Assembly (NCBI GenBank): GCA_951799445.1
Contig: OX637290.1
Coordinates: 22,190,987-22,254,986 of the forward strand
Source: Pseudisothecium myosuroides
Taxonomy: Eukaryota > Streptophyta > Bryopsida > Hypnales > Lembophyllaceae
Length of the DNA stretch: 64,000 nt
Reading direction: 5' to 3'
Below are positions 46,346 through 64,000 of the stretch, in pieces. The translations under genes were made by a program, and so were the position numbers. A model generated the notes under the pieces. That model saw only the letters and a program-made list of their open reading frames with translations. It ran no database searches and was not told the origin of the DNA. Every line of letters begins with the position of its first letter. The first letter of the stretch is position 1.

Positions 46346-47131
46346 ACATTACAAGATTAAGGCCTATTCCTAAAATCTCAGATACTTCTTTAATCCTGAA
46401 ACAACCTATCATCAAGATATTTTGCTAACAATGATCCAATTTTTGGACCAGTAGGTGCACACTTCATTTCTAAAAAAATCTTGAAAGTCATCCATAAGCC
46501 ACATTTTGACCTCAGCATCCTCGCAAGGATAACCCATCAAGACGATTGTTTATAAAATAGATAATTGGAAATTTGGACAAATTTCTACACTATTGATTTT
46601 GAATTGATCTTTTTGAAATTTTGACACACATTCCCATATATACTAATTACATACAGTTTTGTACAATTGATTTTGTTCTTAAAACTTTCTTTTTCATACT
46701 TCCTCCATGCACTAGAAAGTGACAATTAATTGACAATTTCTAATTGAACCCCCCCTACTAGGGTTAACCCCTAAATGCCTGAGGCACCAAATTCTAGTGT
46801 TGTCAATACTTTGAAGTTAAATAAAACCTAACCAAGTTGCTATTTTTAATAGTTTATATTTTTGTAAAATTCTTTTGAAGTCTAATTTGAGCATTTGAAA
46901 ATTGACTTTGAAAACGATTGATTATGATTTTTTTAATCAAGATTTTGTGCAAGGGTACCCATTGTAATCTTGACTTTTTGTAGTGTTGAGGGCTCTTGGA
47001 AATGAGCCTCAAATACTCTAGATCTTGGTGAAAAAATCACATTAGAAACTCATTCAAAAAAATTGTAGAGTAGATTTTGAGAAGCCATAAATTAATTGGG
47101 GTTATGCATGTTAGGCCCTTTAATCCTTGAA

Positions 47132-47353
47132 CCCTTGAACTCTGGGCTGGTGACCGTAGAAATCAGCCCTTTTGGCATTGGATGACATCATCTTCTTTGA
47201 AAAACTCAAAATTGTTCATTGGAGGTCAAACTACTATTCATGATCTTCCCTTTCCGCACACAATTTGGAAGATGAATAGTAGCATGTCTATCCTAAATAG
47301 GAGATTCTCTTGTCATTCATCGGGTACAAAACATCCACTTTGGCGTTTAAGGG
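47132..47353. mobile_element. Family C TTAA-type MITE (copy 2, nested)
   Basis: Left end CCCTTGAACTCTGG after TGAA; right end GGCGTTTAAGGG before TTAA. 222 bp, one base shorter than the copy at 12266, with matching interior blocks. Confidence 0.7.
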
Positions 47354-47357
47354 TTAA

Positions 47358-47580
47358 TGACTAAGAAGCCCAAATTGAGCCTCATGTTTTTTTAAGCAAT
47401 TTTGAAGAGTTTATTTGTAGATTTTCATTTATTTTAATAATTATTTATTTAAACTCATGCATGCAATGTTCTTCACTCAAACTAATGATATAATAAAATT
47501 TTCCATTTAGATTATTCTTTCTACAATATGATCAATCAAAGTCTGCAACTTAAAATCATGAATTCTTAGTACATAAAGGA
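47358..47580 (+). mobile_element. Family B TTAA-type MITE (copy 4, nested)
   Basis: Begins directly after the TTAA that closes the family C copy and ends before TTAA at 47581-47584. Contains TTGAGCCTCATG, GCAATGTTCTTCACT and GATCAATCAAAG. 223 bp. Confidence 0.6.
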
Positions 47581-47868
47581 TTAACCTCATATTTTTTTGG
47601 TGACCAACTTTTTTAATTTGACATGTGAAAAAAAGATTGAAAGAATTTCTTAGTTTCAACACCCTCATGATCAAACCTTATAATCTTTCAATCCATAAGT
47701 GATATTGTTGTGTTTTCTTTTTCTATGTGATCTCTAACATGTCTAGTTCGAATTTGTATGGTTACAAGTCAAAAAAAATTGATACAACTTATCAAAATGT
47801 TGACTTTTTGTTCAATTTAGAGCAGATTCCTAGAAGCTCAAAAAAGGCCTGGGGCACTTAGGGGTTAA

Positions 47869-48660
47869 TATCACTTTTATACGAAACACTACATTGACAC
47901 AACAATACAAATCTCCACATAATCATGTGCACTTTGAGCACACCTTGGAGATATGATCTAAGTTTTTTGAGAAATTGGATTTTGAGTGAATTCCAAGTAC
48001 CCCCTACTCACAGCGGTCACCATGACCTACAGTGAGTTCCTTGATGTCATGTTTCATTCCAGTATTAATGATACTGAATTTTCAAAAAGGAAATATCGTA
48101 AGTGCTAAAGCCAATCAACTGTACTGTACATAAAAATTCTTGAACCCATCTTCAAAATGTGCACACGCTGGTAAGCAGTTTGCCAACGTATCCCAAGCAC
48201 CTCAACTTCTTCGGTAATAGTATCTGTGTAGGATTACAGGAAACAGGTTAGCCTGTCGGACAAGACTTCAAGAAATCTTAGAGCAACTGAAAATCCAATC
48301 AGACCTTAACATGACCACCTCTAAAATGACGTTATGAAATACCATTTGTCACAATATCATTGATTCTAACACACATGTGACATTGAAACTATGTCATGGA
48401 TAATATTTTGGGACCTAAGGCAATCTGATTAAAATCAGTTAAGGAATAGTCTCATAATTTTTTCACAGTAAGCATACAGCAACAGAATTACACTCAACAC
48501 TCTCTAAACCCACATTGTTATTGCACTCTCTCCGTATATCTTGAGAATCTGCCACGTTCTGAACACATGTCAAAAAAGCTCATTTTTCCCCACAAGGGAG
48601 AGCGCAATTAGATAGGTTGAGTGTCTGTTGAATGATGCACAGAGACAAGTTCATATTAGC
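47869..48660. other. Spacer downstream of the CHR10-like gene
   Basis: Contains the 3' flank of the minus-strand remodeller gene. No further feature recognised. Confidence 0.4.
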
Positions 48661-55999
<7,339 letters not shown>

Positions 56000-58848
56000 C
56001 TCCCGGCCAACAATTTGTGAGTCGTAACAACGGCTTGTTGCATTGAAGTTCTTAAAAGCCTGTTGGGCACAATCGGAAAGGCATTGGGTGACATGAGATT
56101 GAAGACATGAGTGCGATTTATGAGCTGAGGGCTCCAGCTTCCTTGGCAAGCTTGACGGATTGTTGCATTGCCGACGACTGTTGTGAGGGCCATGGACCCC
56201 GTCTCTCAGGGCGTGGAGTTGGGATCGAGCTCAGCTTGAATTTGAAGCCTCCCGGGGAAGTCGGCAAGGGGTCCACTTGTTTTTTTTGGGCTTTTCAGTG
56301 CCAGATTGCACCAGAAAAAAATAATTTGGCTAAAAAAATGATGGCATTAAAACCGTGAAGTTTTTCACCAAAAAGCTTCAAATTAAAAAAAATATTGGAT
56401 GACATCGCCAAATTCAATGGATGAAAACATATTATAGACATGTGATATGTGCGTATGTGATATTTTCAATCCAATGTGTGGATGAAGGCTAAAATTTGGA
56501 GCTTCATTATAACATGTTATATCGCCACTTTGGCACTTCATAAAAAATGAAAAAAAAAAAAAAACTCTGGTCTATGGCAGTGATCCAAAACTAGTTTTTG
56601 GAATTTAGTGCAATATGCTACCTTCTAGAAAAACAGGCATCGACTTTGGCTACCTTGAGAGTGAGTAGTGTAAAAAAAATTAGAAAAGAACGGATTTTGC
56701 AAGTTGTGAAGGATTATTGGAGTACTATAACACAAAACTGACTAAATAGATGTTAATTGCAATGTGGAGGAAGTTACAGACTGGCTATCAAATTCTATTA
56801 TTTGTTGCAATTTTGGCTAAAATGTCTTCATTAAAAGACCCTTTTCTACATTGTACTAGTGACGCAAGAATTTTTTGGGTAGAAACTCAACTAATTTTAG
56901 CCAGCTTAGGGATCGCTAGTCCACGGTGCAGGACGAAAGGAATTTTTGGATTGAGAAACTAAGGTGAAAACACCCAAAACAAAGTCAAAATAAACAATTC
57001 AACATAGTTTAAAGCACCTTTTTCAAGGAAGAAACATTTAGGAAGTATAAACAATTGAAAATCATAAATTTCACTTTTCTTTTTAAGAATTTTTGGATAT
57101 GATATGTAATTACTATGAATTTTCAAAGTAGAAGCTCTTGAGGTCATTGAAACCATCACATAGCCTTGGTCATGGAACTAAAATCTTAAGAATCAACAGT
57201 CAACCAATCGCAATTAAGTATGGAACTAATTTAATTGCATTTTGGAGGACACTTTCACTTTCAATAGAAGTTTATTTGTTAAGAATGGGTATACAGACGT
57301 TTTTGGGTGTTTTCACCTTCAAAACAAATTTATGAAGTCCAAGCAACAAAAAAACATTTATCTTATCAATGGGCAAGAATTTCAAGCAAGGAAAATTTAT
57401 TTTTTCTATGCAAACTAGATTAGGTTGTCTTCTTATTTATTTTTACATTCAAAATTAAAATTGCTAATATCAAAATAATTTGTAAAGAAAATATTACAAA
57501 GTATTTAACATTTGTCTAGTATTGTAAAAGCACCCCAAAACACCATTTTTGTTTCCTTGACTGGACATTCTCACTAGATCTTTTGAAAAAATGCATTGTT
57601 TGAAATAAGATCATAAATGAAAGGGTTTATATAACTTGTTATATATAGTGATTTAATTTTTGTGTAAGTGGTTGGGATTGGTGGATATAGATGGATGAGA
57701 TATTGAAGTGGTTTGAACCCTTACATATATTTTGAGGCTATAAACTCATTTACATATTTGATTAGCACACAATGTGAATGTCCCATCGAGTGTCCCATCA
57801 GGATAAACTTTCATGCACTAAAAATCATCCAATCTTTTCAAAGAAGACACAAAAAAAATTCAAAATTCTACATGAATAATTACACAAAGAATTATTGGTT
57901 GGAAAATTTTCTAGGAAGTTTTAGATTTTTGGATACATAGGTGCATTTTTCTTGAAAATCATTTATCAAAACTTTTAGTCATTGGCATCTTTATTAGATT
58001 AAATTGTATTTGAAGGAGAATAAGGATACACATAAAGTAAAGTTGAAGGAAAATAACAATATTAAAGTTTGACATCTTTGTAAAGAATTGTAGATATACA
58101 AAAGTTTATTATATCTCTAGCCTACAACAATCAAAATAATATGGGTATATGTGTGTATGTATATATGCATGTATATGTTTTTTGTGTTGAATATATTATT
58201 CAACTAGCTAGATGTGGTTTATTCAAATGCGTAAACATCAATTTATGCATTTGGTTTCACAAAATGCAATAATTTTTGTATATGATCAACTTTGTTGATG
58301 GTAAAATATGAAATTTTTTAATGTATTGCCTTTTCAATTATATGTGCATTTGACTTTTGTTTGAAATCATATTCATTGAAGTTGAATTGTAAACAAGTTA
58401 CAAGGTAGGTACTAATAATTTATAATGTGTAAGAAAAAGGTTGTTGGTCAAATAGAAGTAAAAAATTGTAATACTAAATATTTCAAATTTTTGTATAAAT
58501 TTATTATTATTACTATTGAAAATTTGTATTTATACTTATAAAGATTTAAGTAAAGATATAGATTTTCTCAATTTCATATACAAAATGTACAAACTCGGTG
58601 ATAAGAAATAATTAAAAATCCTTTGGAGAATTTCAAGAAATAGGTGTATGCTTCAATGTACATTTAGGACATCTAATTGAATATTTTACCTTAACAAAAT
58701 TTTCATTTTCATTACATTCAAGGATGTTTTCATCATTTTCAAATATAATATTGAAATGAATATGAGATTGAAATCCTAGCACCTCTAATCATGATATTGT
58801 ATTGTTTGTATTTTCAATTGAAAACTCACTATCAAAAGTAGAATTGAC
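56000..58848. other. AT-rich intergenic region, no supported gene
   Basis: Includes the promoter side of the CHR10-like gene (56000-56250, GC-richer) and the 3' flank of the DNAAF1-like gene. Open frames at 56750-56962, 57138-57335 and 57713-57940 show no domain or splice support. No clear TTAA-type element seen. Confidence 0.4.
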
Positions 58849-61800
58849 TTAGCTATAAAAAGAATCAATTTCATCATATAATGATGTTGCATCAGACATA
58901 GTTGTATCAGATTCTTGTGTTAAGTGTTCTAAAACACATTTTTGACCTAATGCTATTGATTTATTTTTCAACAAATTTTCTAAATTATTTGACAATGTAG
59001 GACTCAACATTTCTTCAGGACCTATTTCAATTGTATTAGATTCACAATTCATAAAATAAAATCTATTTGATGCAAAATCTCTATCTTTGTTTTCTTCAGC
59101 TGGTATGAAACTATATTTTGTCCCTTGGTTAAAATTTGAATTTTCAATATCAATAATTTCATCCTATAAAAATATGACAATATTTTAGAAACAAAATTTT
59201 ATTTTTAAATATTAGAAAGTAAAATAAAAATTTAATTATAATATTTGTTTATTATATTTAAGAATAATAACAATTCACACTGCAATGCTTATTTCAAATA
59301 GTGTGAACCTTGCTAATTTTAGGCATTCATGTTTTAAAATTAAATATTTTAAATAATAAATAATTAGAAGAAGTTTTAAATTATTTAAAGAATTTGAAAA
59401 CTATCTTAATTGAATGACAATTAATTGACAATAATTAAGTAAATGCAAACCACAACATTTTAAAAATCAACATAATTTTGAAAAATTACCTCATTACTAT
59501 TGTTGATTCTTTTTTTTATTATCCATACGATCTAAAATAAATATTTAATCAAAGGAAATTCATAAATTTACATTTAATAGATGAAATCTCATTTATAACT
59601 CTTGTAATCACTTACCATGCATTCCATAGAAGATAAGTTGTTGCATGTGTATTTTGAATAATTATTTGTGGCCATGAGATCTTCTTGACTTTGTTTGTTG
59701 CATGTTGTATAAAATGTATCATGACTTTGATGCTCATGGTAAAGATTGTGATTCATTCTATTTATGAGATTCCATTCCATACAAGCAAAAAAATCTCCTT
59801 TTAATTCATCGTCATTTATTGAAGGTACACTTGTAAATGTATTTAACTTGCCATCTATCATTTTTGAATCTTTACAATTGGACTTTAATCTTGGAATTTG
59901 CTTTTCCCATTCTTCTAATGTATATTTTTCAAACTTCTCAACCATATTTTGAGAAATATTTATGTTGTAATCATTTAATTCATCTTGTGCAAAATTCAAT
60001 TCAATTTCATCATTGATATTTCTAATTTCTATTGAAACTTGGCTTGGTATGTCATCAAGTATAAATTCATGGTTTTGTACCTTTTTAGAATTTAAAGAAC
60101 ATGGTGTAGATTGTGTGGAAGGTGGAGTATTTTGTTGTAAAATTAGTTGAGGTACATTTGTAATATCAACTAATAAAGATTTTTCACTTGCATTATCTTT
60201 AGCCTTACATACTCCTATATTTTTCAAATTTGTAGTTTGCACTTGAAATGGTGTATCAACCTCACCATGTAAGATATTATGTTGATTATAACTTGTACCA
60301 TTATTTATAAGTTGTAATTTAAAGTTTTTTTCTTTTATAGAATTTTCTTTTAAACTAGCAAAGGCATCATTCACCATGTTTTCTTTTGTCTTACCAATAT
60401 CATATTTTTGAAGTATTTCTGATGTGTGTAATGGTTCCTTTGAATTGAAATTAATATGCAATGTTTCATGATTTTCAAAGTTTTGTTCAAGCTCATAAAA
60501 TGCACTAGATGTTTTAATTATTTCTTCATGTTTAAAACCAATTGAATTTGAAAGATCTTTTGTTAGTGAATTGTTTGATTCCAATTGAACTGTGGTTCTA
60601 GGCTCGTCAACCTTTGAAATGCTTAGAAATCGTGGAATTGCTGGAACATCACCATTTGAATCCGAAAGATATAAATATATAGGATTTTTTTGATTCTTGT
60701 CAACCATCTTATTTGGTATATTTTCTTTTTCTAATGAGTATATAGATGTACAATCTTGATTTGTTTTAGTTTCACTTTCATTATTGGATTTGGATTTTTT
60801 TTCCAAAAAATTGTTTAGATTTGATAGGTTGTTGGAATTAATATTGATATTATGGTTTAAAACATGTTCCGCAGAATTAGAATTTGCATGGATAACATCT
60901 TGAATGCAAGTCTTTTGAATTAACAAATTCTTGTCAATTGCAATATTATTGTTATTAGCCAAAGTCAAATCTTTATTTGTAGAAATTATAGAATTATCTA
61001 TTGTTCTTGGTAAATCTTTGGTAGAATAAAATTTAGAATTATCCTCTATCAATGTTGAATCATCAATGTTAGATTCTTTTGAATTTTCACCAAAAGTTTC
61101 TTGTTTGTTATTGTTATCATTATTTTCTCCTAGATTTGAGTTATTTCCACTATCAAAATCTATCTCTTGTATGGTATGAGTTTTCCATTCACTTTTTGGA
61201 TCAATATCTTTGAGCTCAACCACATCATAAGTTTTGAAAACTTCTAAAGGTTTTCCTTCACTTTGTTCATTTTTGGACATTACATTATTTGAATTTCTTA
61301 TACTCTTATCTAATTGAATGTCAAAGACAATTGGTTTTGGATTCAATTCATCTTCATCAAATTGCAATAGAGGAGTTTTTATGGATTTCATACGTTCTTC
61401 AACAGCTTGTTGTCGAAGCCTTTTCATTCCTAAAAGTATTATAAATCATCTTTAAAATACATAAATTGATATGAATAAAAAAATCAGGTAAGTCAAATTG
61501 CTTGTTATAATCTTGAAAATATTACTTTTTATATTTTAAAAATTAGTCAAATTTCTAACTGCAACTTTGGCATCAGTATCCAATTCCACCAACATTTAAA
61601 ACTAAGAAAAAATCATAACATGATGTAATGTGTTCCTATTATTACTTATTTGATTTCAAGTTTTATATCGTTTGAATTTTTGTTTACAAATACTAAATTC
61701 TTTTATCTTTTTAAAATTTTGGAAGAATTTTGCATTCCAAATGTTATTTCAAAGCATGGTATTTTTACATTGTTGTAATTCTTTTTGCTTTCTATTGTAA

Positions 61801-63926
61801 TTTTTTTGTTCAAATGGATTCACACATTTTTCAAAATCAATCTTCAAAATACTCTAAAGACATAATTCTCAATTATAGATTAAAACCGATTTTATAAAAC
61901 AATAAATAAAAAGATAATAACTTATCAAAGTCATCTCAAAGTTAACATTGTTGTGCATTTTTTCATAAGTATTCAACTTAATTTTAAAAATATTAAAAAA
62001 TATATAAATTAATTAATATTGAAATTAATTTTAATTTTAATTTTAATTTTTGTTGAAATATGATGTAGCAAAGTGACTCTTGTGCAGACCAACAACACAC
62101 AAAGTATTTGAAAATACTTGCTTCTATTACACCAAGCATCATTAGAGTTATTCTTAAAATAATTTTAATAGAAGAAGACTAATATCATAATAAGCCATCT
62201 TTAATAAAATAAAATAGAATAGAAACCTAAGCCTTTATATCTTCTAAAATCCAATTTATTGAACAAGCACGAGATAGATGAGCGAATAGTGATTTAATAT
62301 TGATAATTTGTATACAAATTTTTTTAATACCACAAGTAATTTAAAAATCATATCTATTTATTTTTGAAGAACACTTCAAAATAGAATTAATTAATTCCAA
62401 AAGGACAGTAGCACACTTTAGGCATAAATTGTCAAACATTGCAATTTTTAAAGCAATGTGGAATTTTTTTTTCAATTTAATTACATGAACTCATAATAGA
62501 CTACTCAAATAATGAATGGAAAAAATTTCAAAAACTTTGACCAATTGAATTATAATTGTATTTGAAGTTAGAAGAAAAAGTTGTTTTCTTACCTTGTCAA
62601 ACAAGGTCAACAAAGTTTAACTCATCCTAAAATAAGATTACATTCTATTGGATTTTTTTGACAATTGCATGTTGTATTACTCTAAATACATACCTACCAA
62701 ATTTCAATGGTAAAAGAGGAATTTCACACATGCTGCCCAAAGTTGCCCGCTTGTTCGAAAAACTTTGGGCAGCATATTATTTGATTTGGGTACCTGATTG
62801 GATTTTTTTTTGTTGCCAATAAGGCATTACACGTCTTAGCCTTTTGTCAAAAATTTAGAAAGATTTGTTCAAAATAGACTTTACAGGAACCTATTTGAAT
62901 TTTCAATAGTTGTTTAACAAGCACTTGGTCATTTAGGGGCTCATTAGAAAGCATTATCAATTTGCTTATCAATATTAATATTTATTATTTAAAAAAATTA
63001 AATATAAAATATAAAAATTTTACTAACATAAAAAATATTGATAATAAAACCAATAGATTTTTAATTTTTATATTACAATGGCAAGTGAATAAATTTGATT
63101 TTTTTATTATTGTATATTTTTCAATAATCACCTTCAAATTGAAGTCTTTCATTTTCTTTTATACTATTGTATATTTTGTCTCTTGCTAATTTTACTGCTT
63201 CATCTCCTCCCTTTGTCCTATAATCAATTGATAATTTATGTCAATATTGTATAGATTTGTAACAAGAAGAACCATTAAAGGAATTGAAATAGTAAAATAA
63301 TAATCATTTTGTATCTTAGAAAATATCAACAAGTCTAGTTTATAAACTTCTTAATTATATTCTTAGTGAGTTTAGTAAAATATTCAATTACAACTCATAA
63401 ATGGATTTTGTAAAAATAATCACCAAGCATCTGCATAAATTCGTTCACTCCAATAGATTGGAGTATGGTCTAAATGGTTTAAACTTGGTAATGATGATAT
63501 TATAGTCTGCTCTCATTTGCCTTACATTAGCTTGATACTTTTTTTTCTTTTTTTTACAAATGATCAATATTCAAATTTAATTAATTTATATTACTTTTGA
63601 ACAAATTCCAAAAAAATTCTCCACCATTTCTTCAAAACAACCATTTCATTCACCACAAAATATATGAGAATGTAATGTGAGCTTAAATATTGTAATATTT
63701 TATGTGGCAATATAAATAGTGATGTATACGTTAGTATAGTTACTAATTATAAAATTGTTTTTATGATACAAAAAAATTATTGTAAATTATTACCTTTCGA
63801 TAATTTGGAATGTTTCTAATACATGGATTTCCGGATAGATATAAGCAAGATAGCAAAGGCACTGCCTTCAAGACTTCTATCAATTTTTCTCCATCTTCAA
63901 GTTTATTTTTTGACAAGTCTAACATC
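58849..63926 (-). CDS. DNAAF1/ODA7-like axonemal dynein assembly factor, partial (5' end beyond window)
   Basis: LRR protein needed in the cytoplasm to pre-assemble dynein arms for motile cilia. Exons in the window: 63794-63926, 63424-63506, 63132-63217, 59616-61429, 59490-59531, 58849-59163; all introns GT-AG with matching phases, 823 codons in total. The first exon has LRRs (LDLSKNKLEDG, LSCLYLSGNP) and then the family signature NPxxxxxPNYRK; the next two continue TIISSLPSLNHLD, ERIYADAW and TKGGDEAVKLARDK, aligning with the LDDRPVF/EAWARGG region that follows the LRR cap in DNAAF1. The 604-codon exon starts MKRLRQQAVEERM, TPLLQFDEDELNPKP, then becomes asparagine- and serine-rich, low-complexity and poorly conserved. 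C terminus DEIDSFYS. Codon use is strongly AT-rich compared with the other genes here. Upstream LRR exons lie beyond position 64000. Intron 61430-63131 (1.7 kb) is AT-rich with nothing recognised. Confidence 0.85.
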
Positions 63927-64000
63927 CTAAAATTTACTTCAATAGTTCATTAAATAAATTTAAACATTAATAGTAATGGTTTGTAATGAAAGACTCAAAG

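Larger units (their letters stand above)
46768..47864. mobile_element. Composite TTAA element with two nested MITEs
   Basis: TTAA at 46764-46767 and 47865-47868; ends CCCCTAAATGCCTGAGGC and GCCTGGGGCACTTAGGGG form an 18-bp inverted repeat with a few mismatches. Inside it lie a family C copy (47132-47353) and a family B copy (47358-47580) that share the TTAA at 47354-47357. Removing both leaves about 650 bp, distantly family A-like near 47740. Confidence 0.6.

Overview
The window is plant nuclear DNA: long AT-rich intergenic stretches full of small inverted-repeat elements, and intron-containing genes with GT-AG introns of about 0.1-1.7 kb. The gene set narrows the source. A GT37 xyloglucan-type fucosyltransferase points to the land-plant lineage. 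A DNAAF1/ODA7-type axonemal dynein assembly factor is kept only where cells still build motile flagella. Together they suggest a plant with swimming sperm (moss, liverwort, hornwort, lycophyte or fern, less likely a charophyte alga). I cannot name the genus.

Layout. 1-21.6 kb: no convincing gene, but many elements: CACTA-type foldbacks, PIF/Harbinger-like elements and about 920-bp elements flanked by TTAA. 21.6-22.6 kb (+): a two-exon gene for an unrecognised 221-residue protein. 22.8-29.7 kb (-): a 13-exon HGSNAT-like membrane acetyltransferase gene, 475 aa. 31.3-33.5 kb (+): a two-exon organelle-targeted AAA+ ATPase, 585 aa, divergent from the previous gene. 34.5-37.7 kb (-): a three-exon GT37 fucosyltransferase, 560 aa, tail to tail with the ATPase. 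38.7-48.6 kb: repeats, a candidate first exon and a small membrane/coiled-coil reading frame that runs into a transposon. 48.7-56.0 kb (-): a 17-exon SNF2 remodeller with a C-terminal macro domain (CHD1L/ALC1, plant CHR10), including an 8-nt microexon that supplies part of the ATP-binding motif. 58.8-64 kb (-): the 3' part of the DNAAF1-like gene, unusually rich in AT and asparagine.

I rebuilt the gene models by hand from splice sites, reading phase and family motifs; every listed junction keeps frame. The genes are unrelated housekeeping or cell-type genes and do not form a pathway. The most notable non-gene signal is a set of element families with different interiors but the same ends, TTAA followed by CCC(C)TAAAGG-like inverted repeats, many lying inside introns. 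The flanking TTAA and the CCC-starting ends are those expected of piggyBac-type cut-and-paste transposons. Other notable points are the microexon, a direct repeat exactly bounding the only intron of the ATPase gene, and a repeat family that carries paired inverted ACGT boxes.
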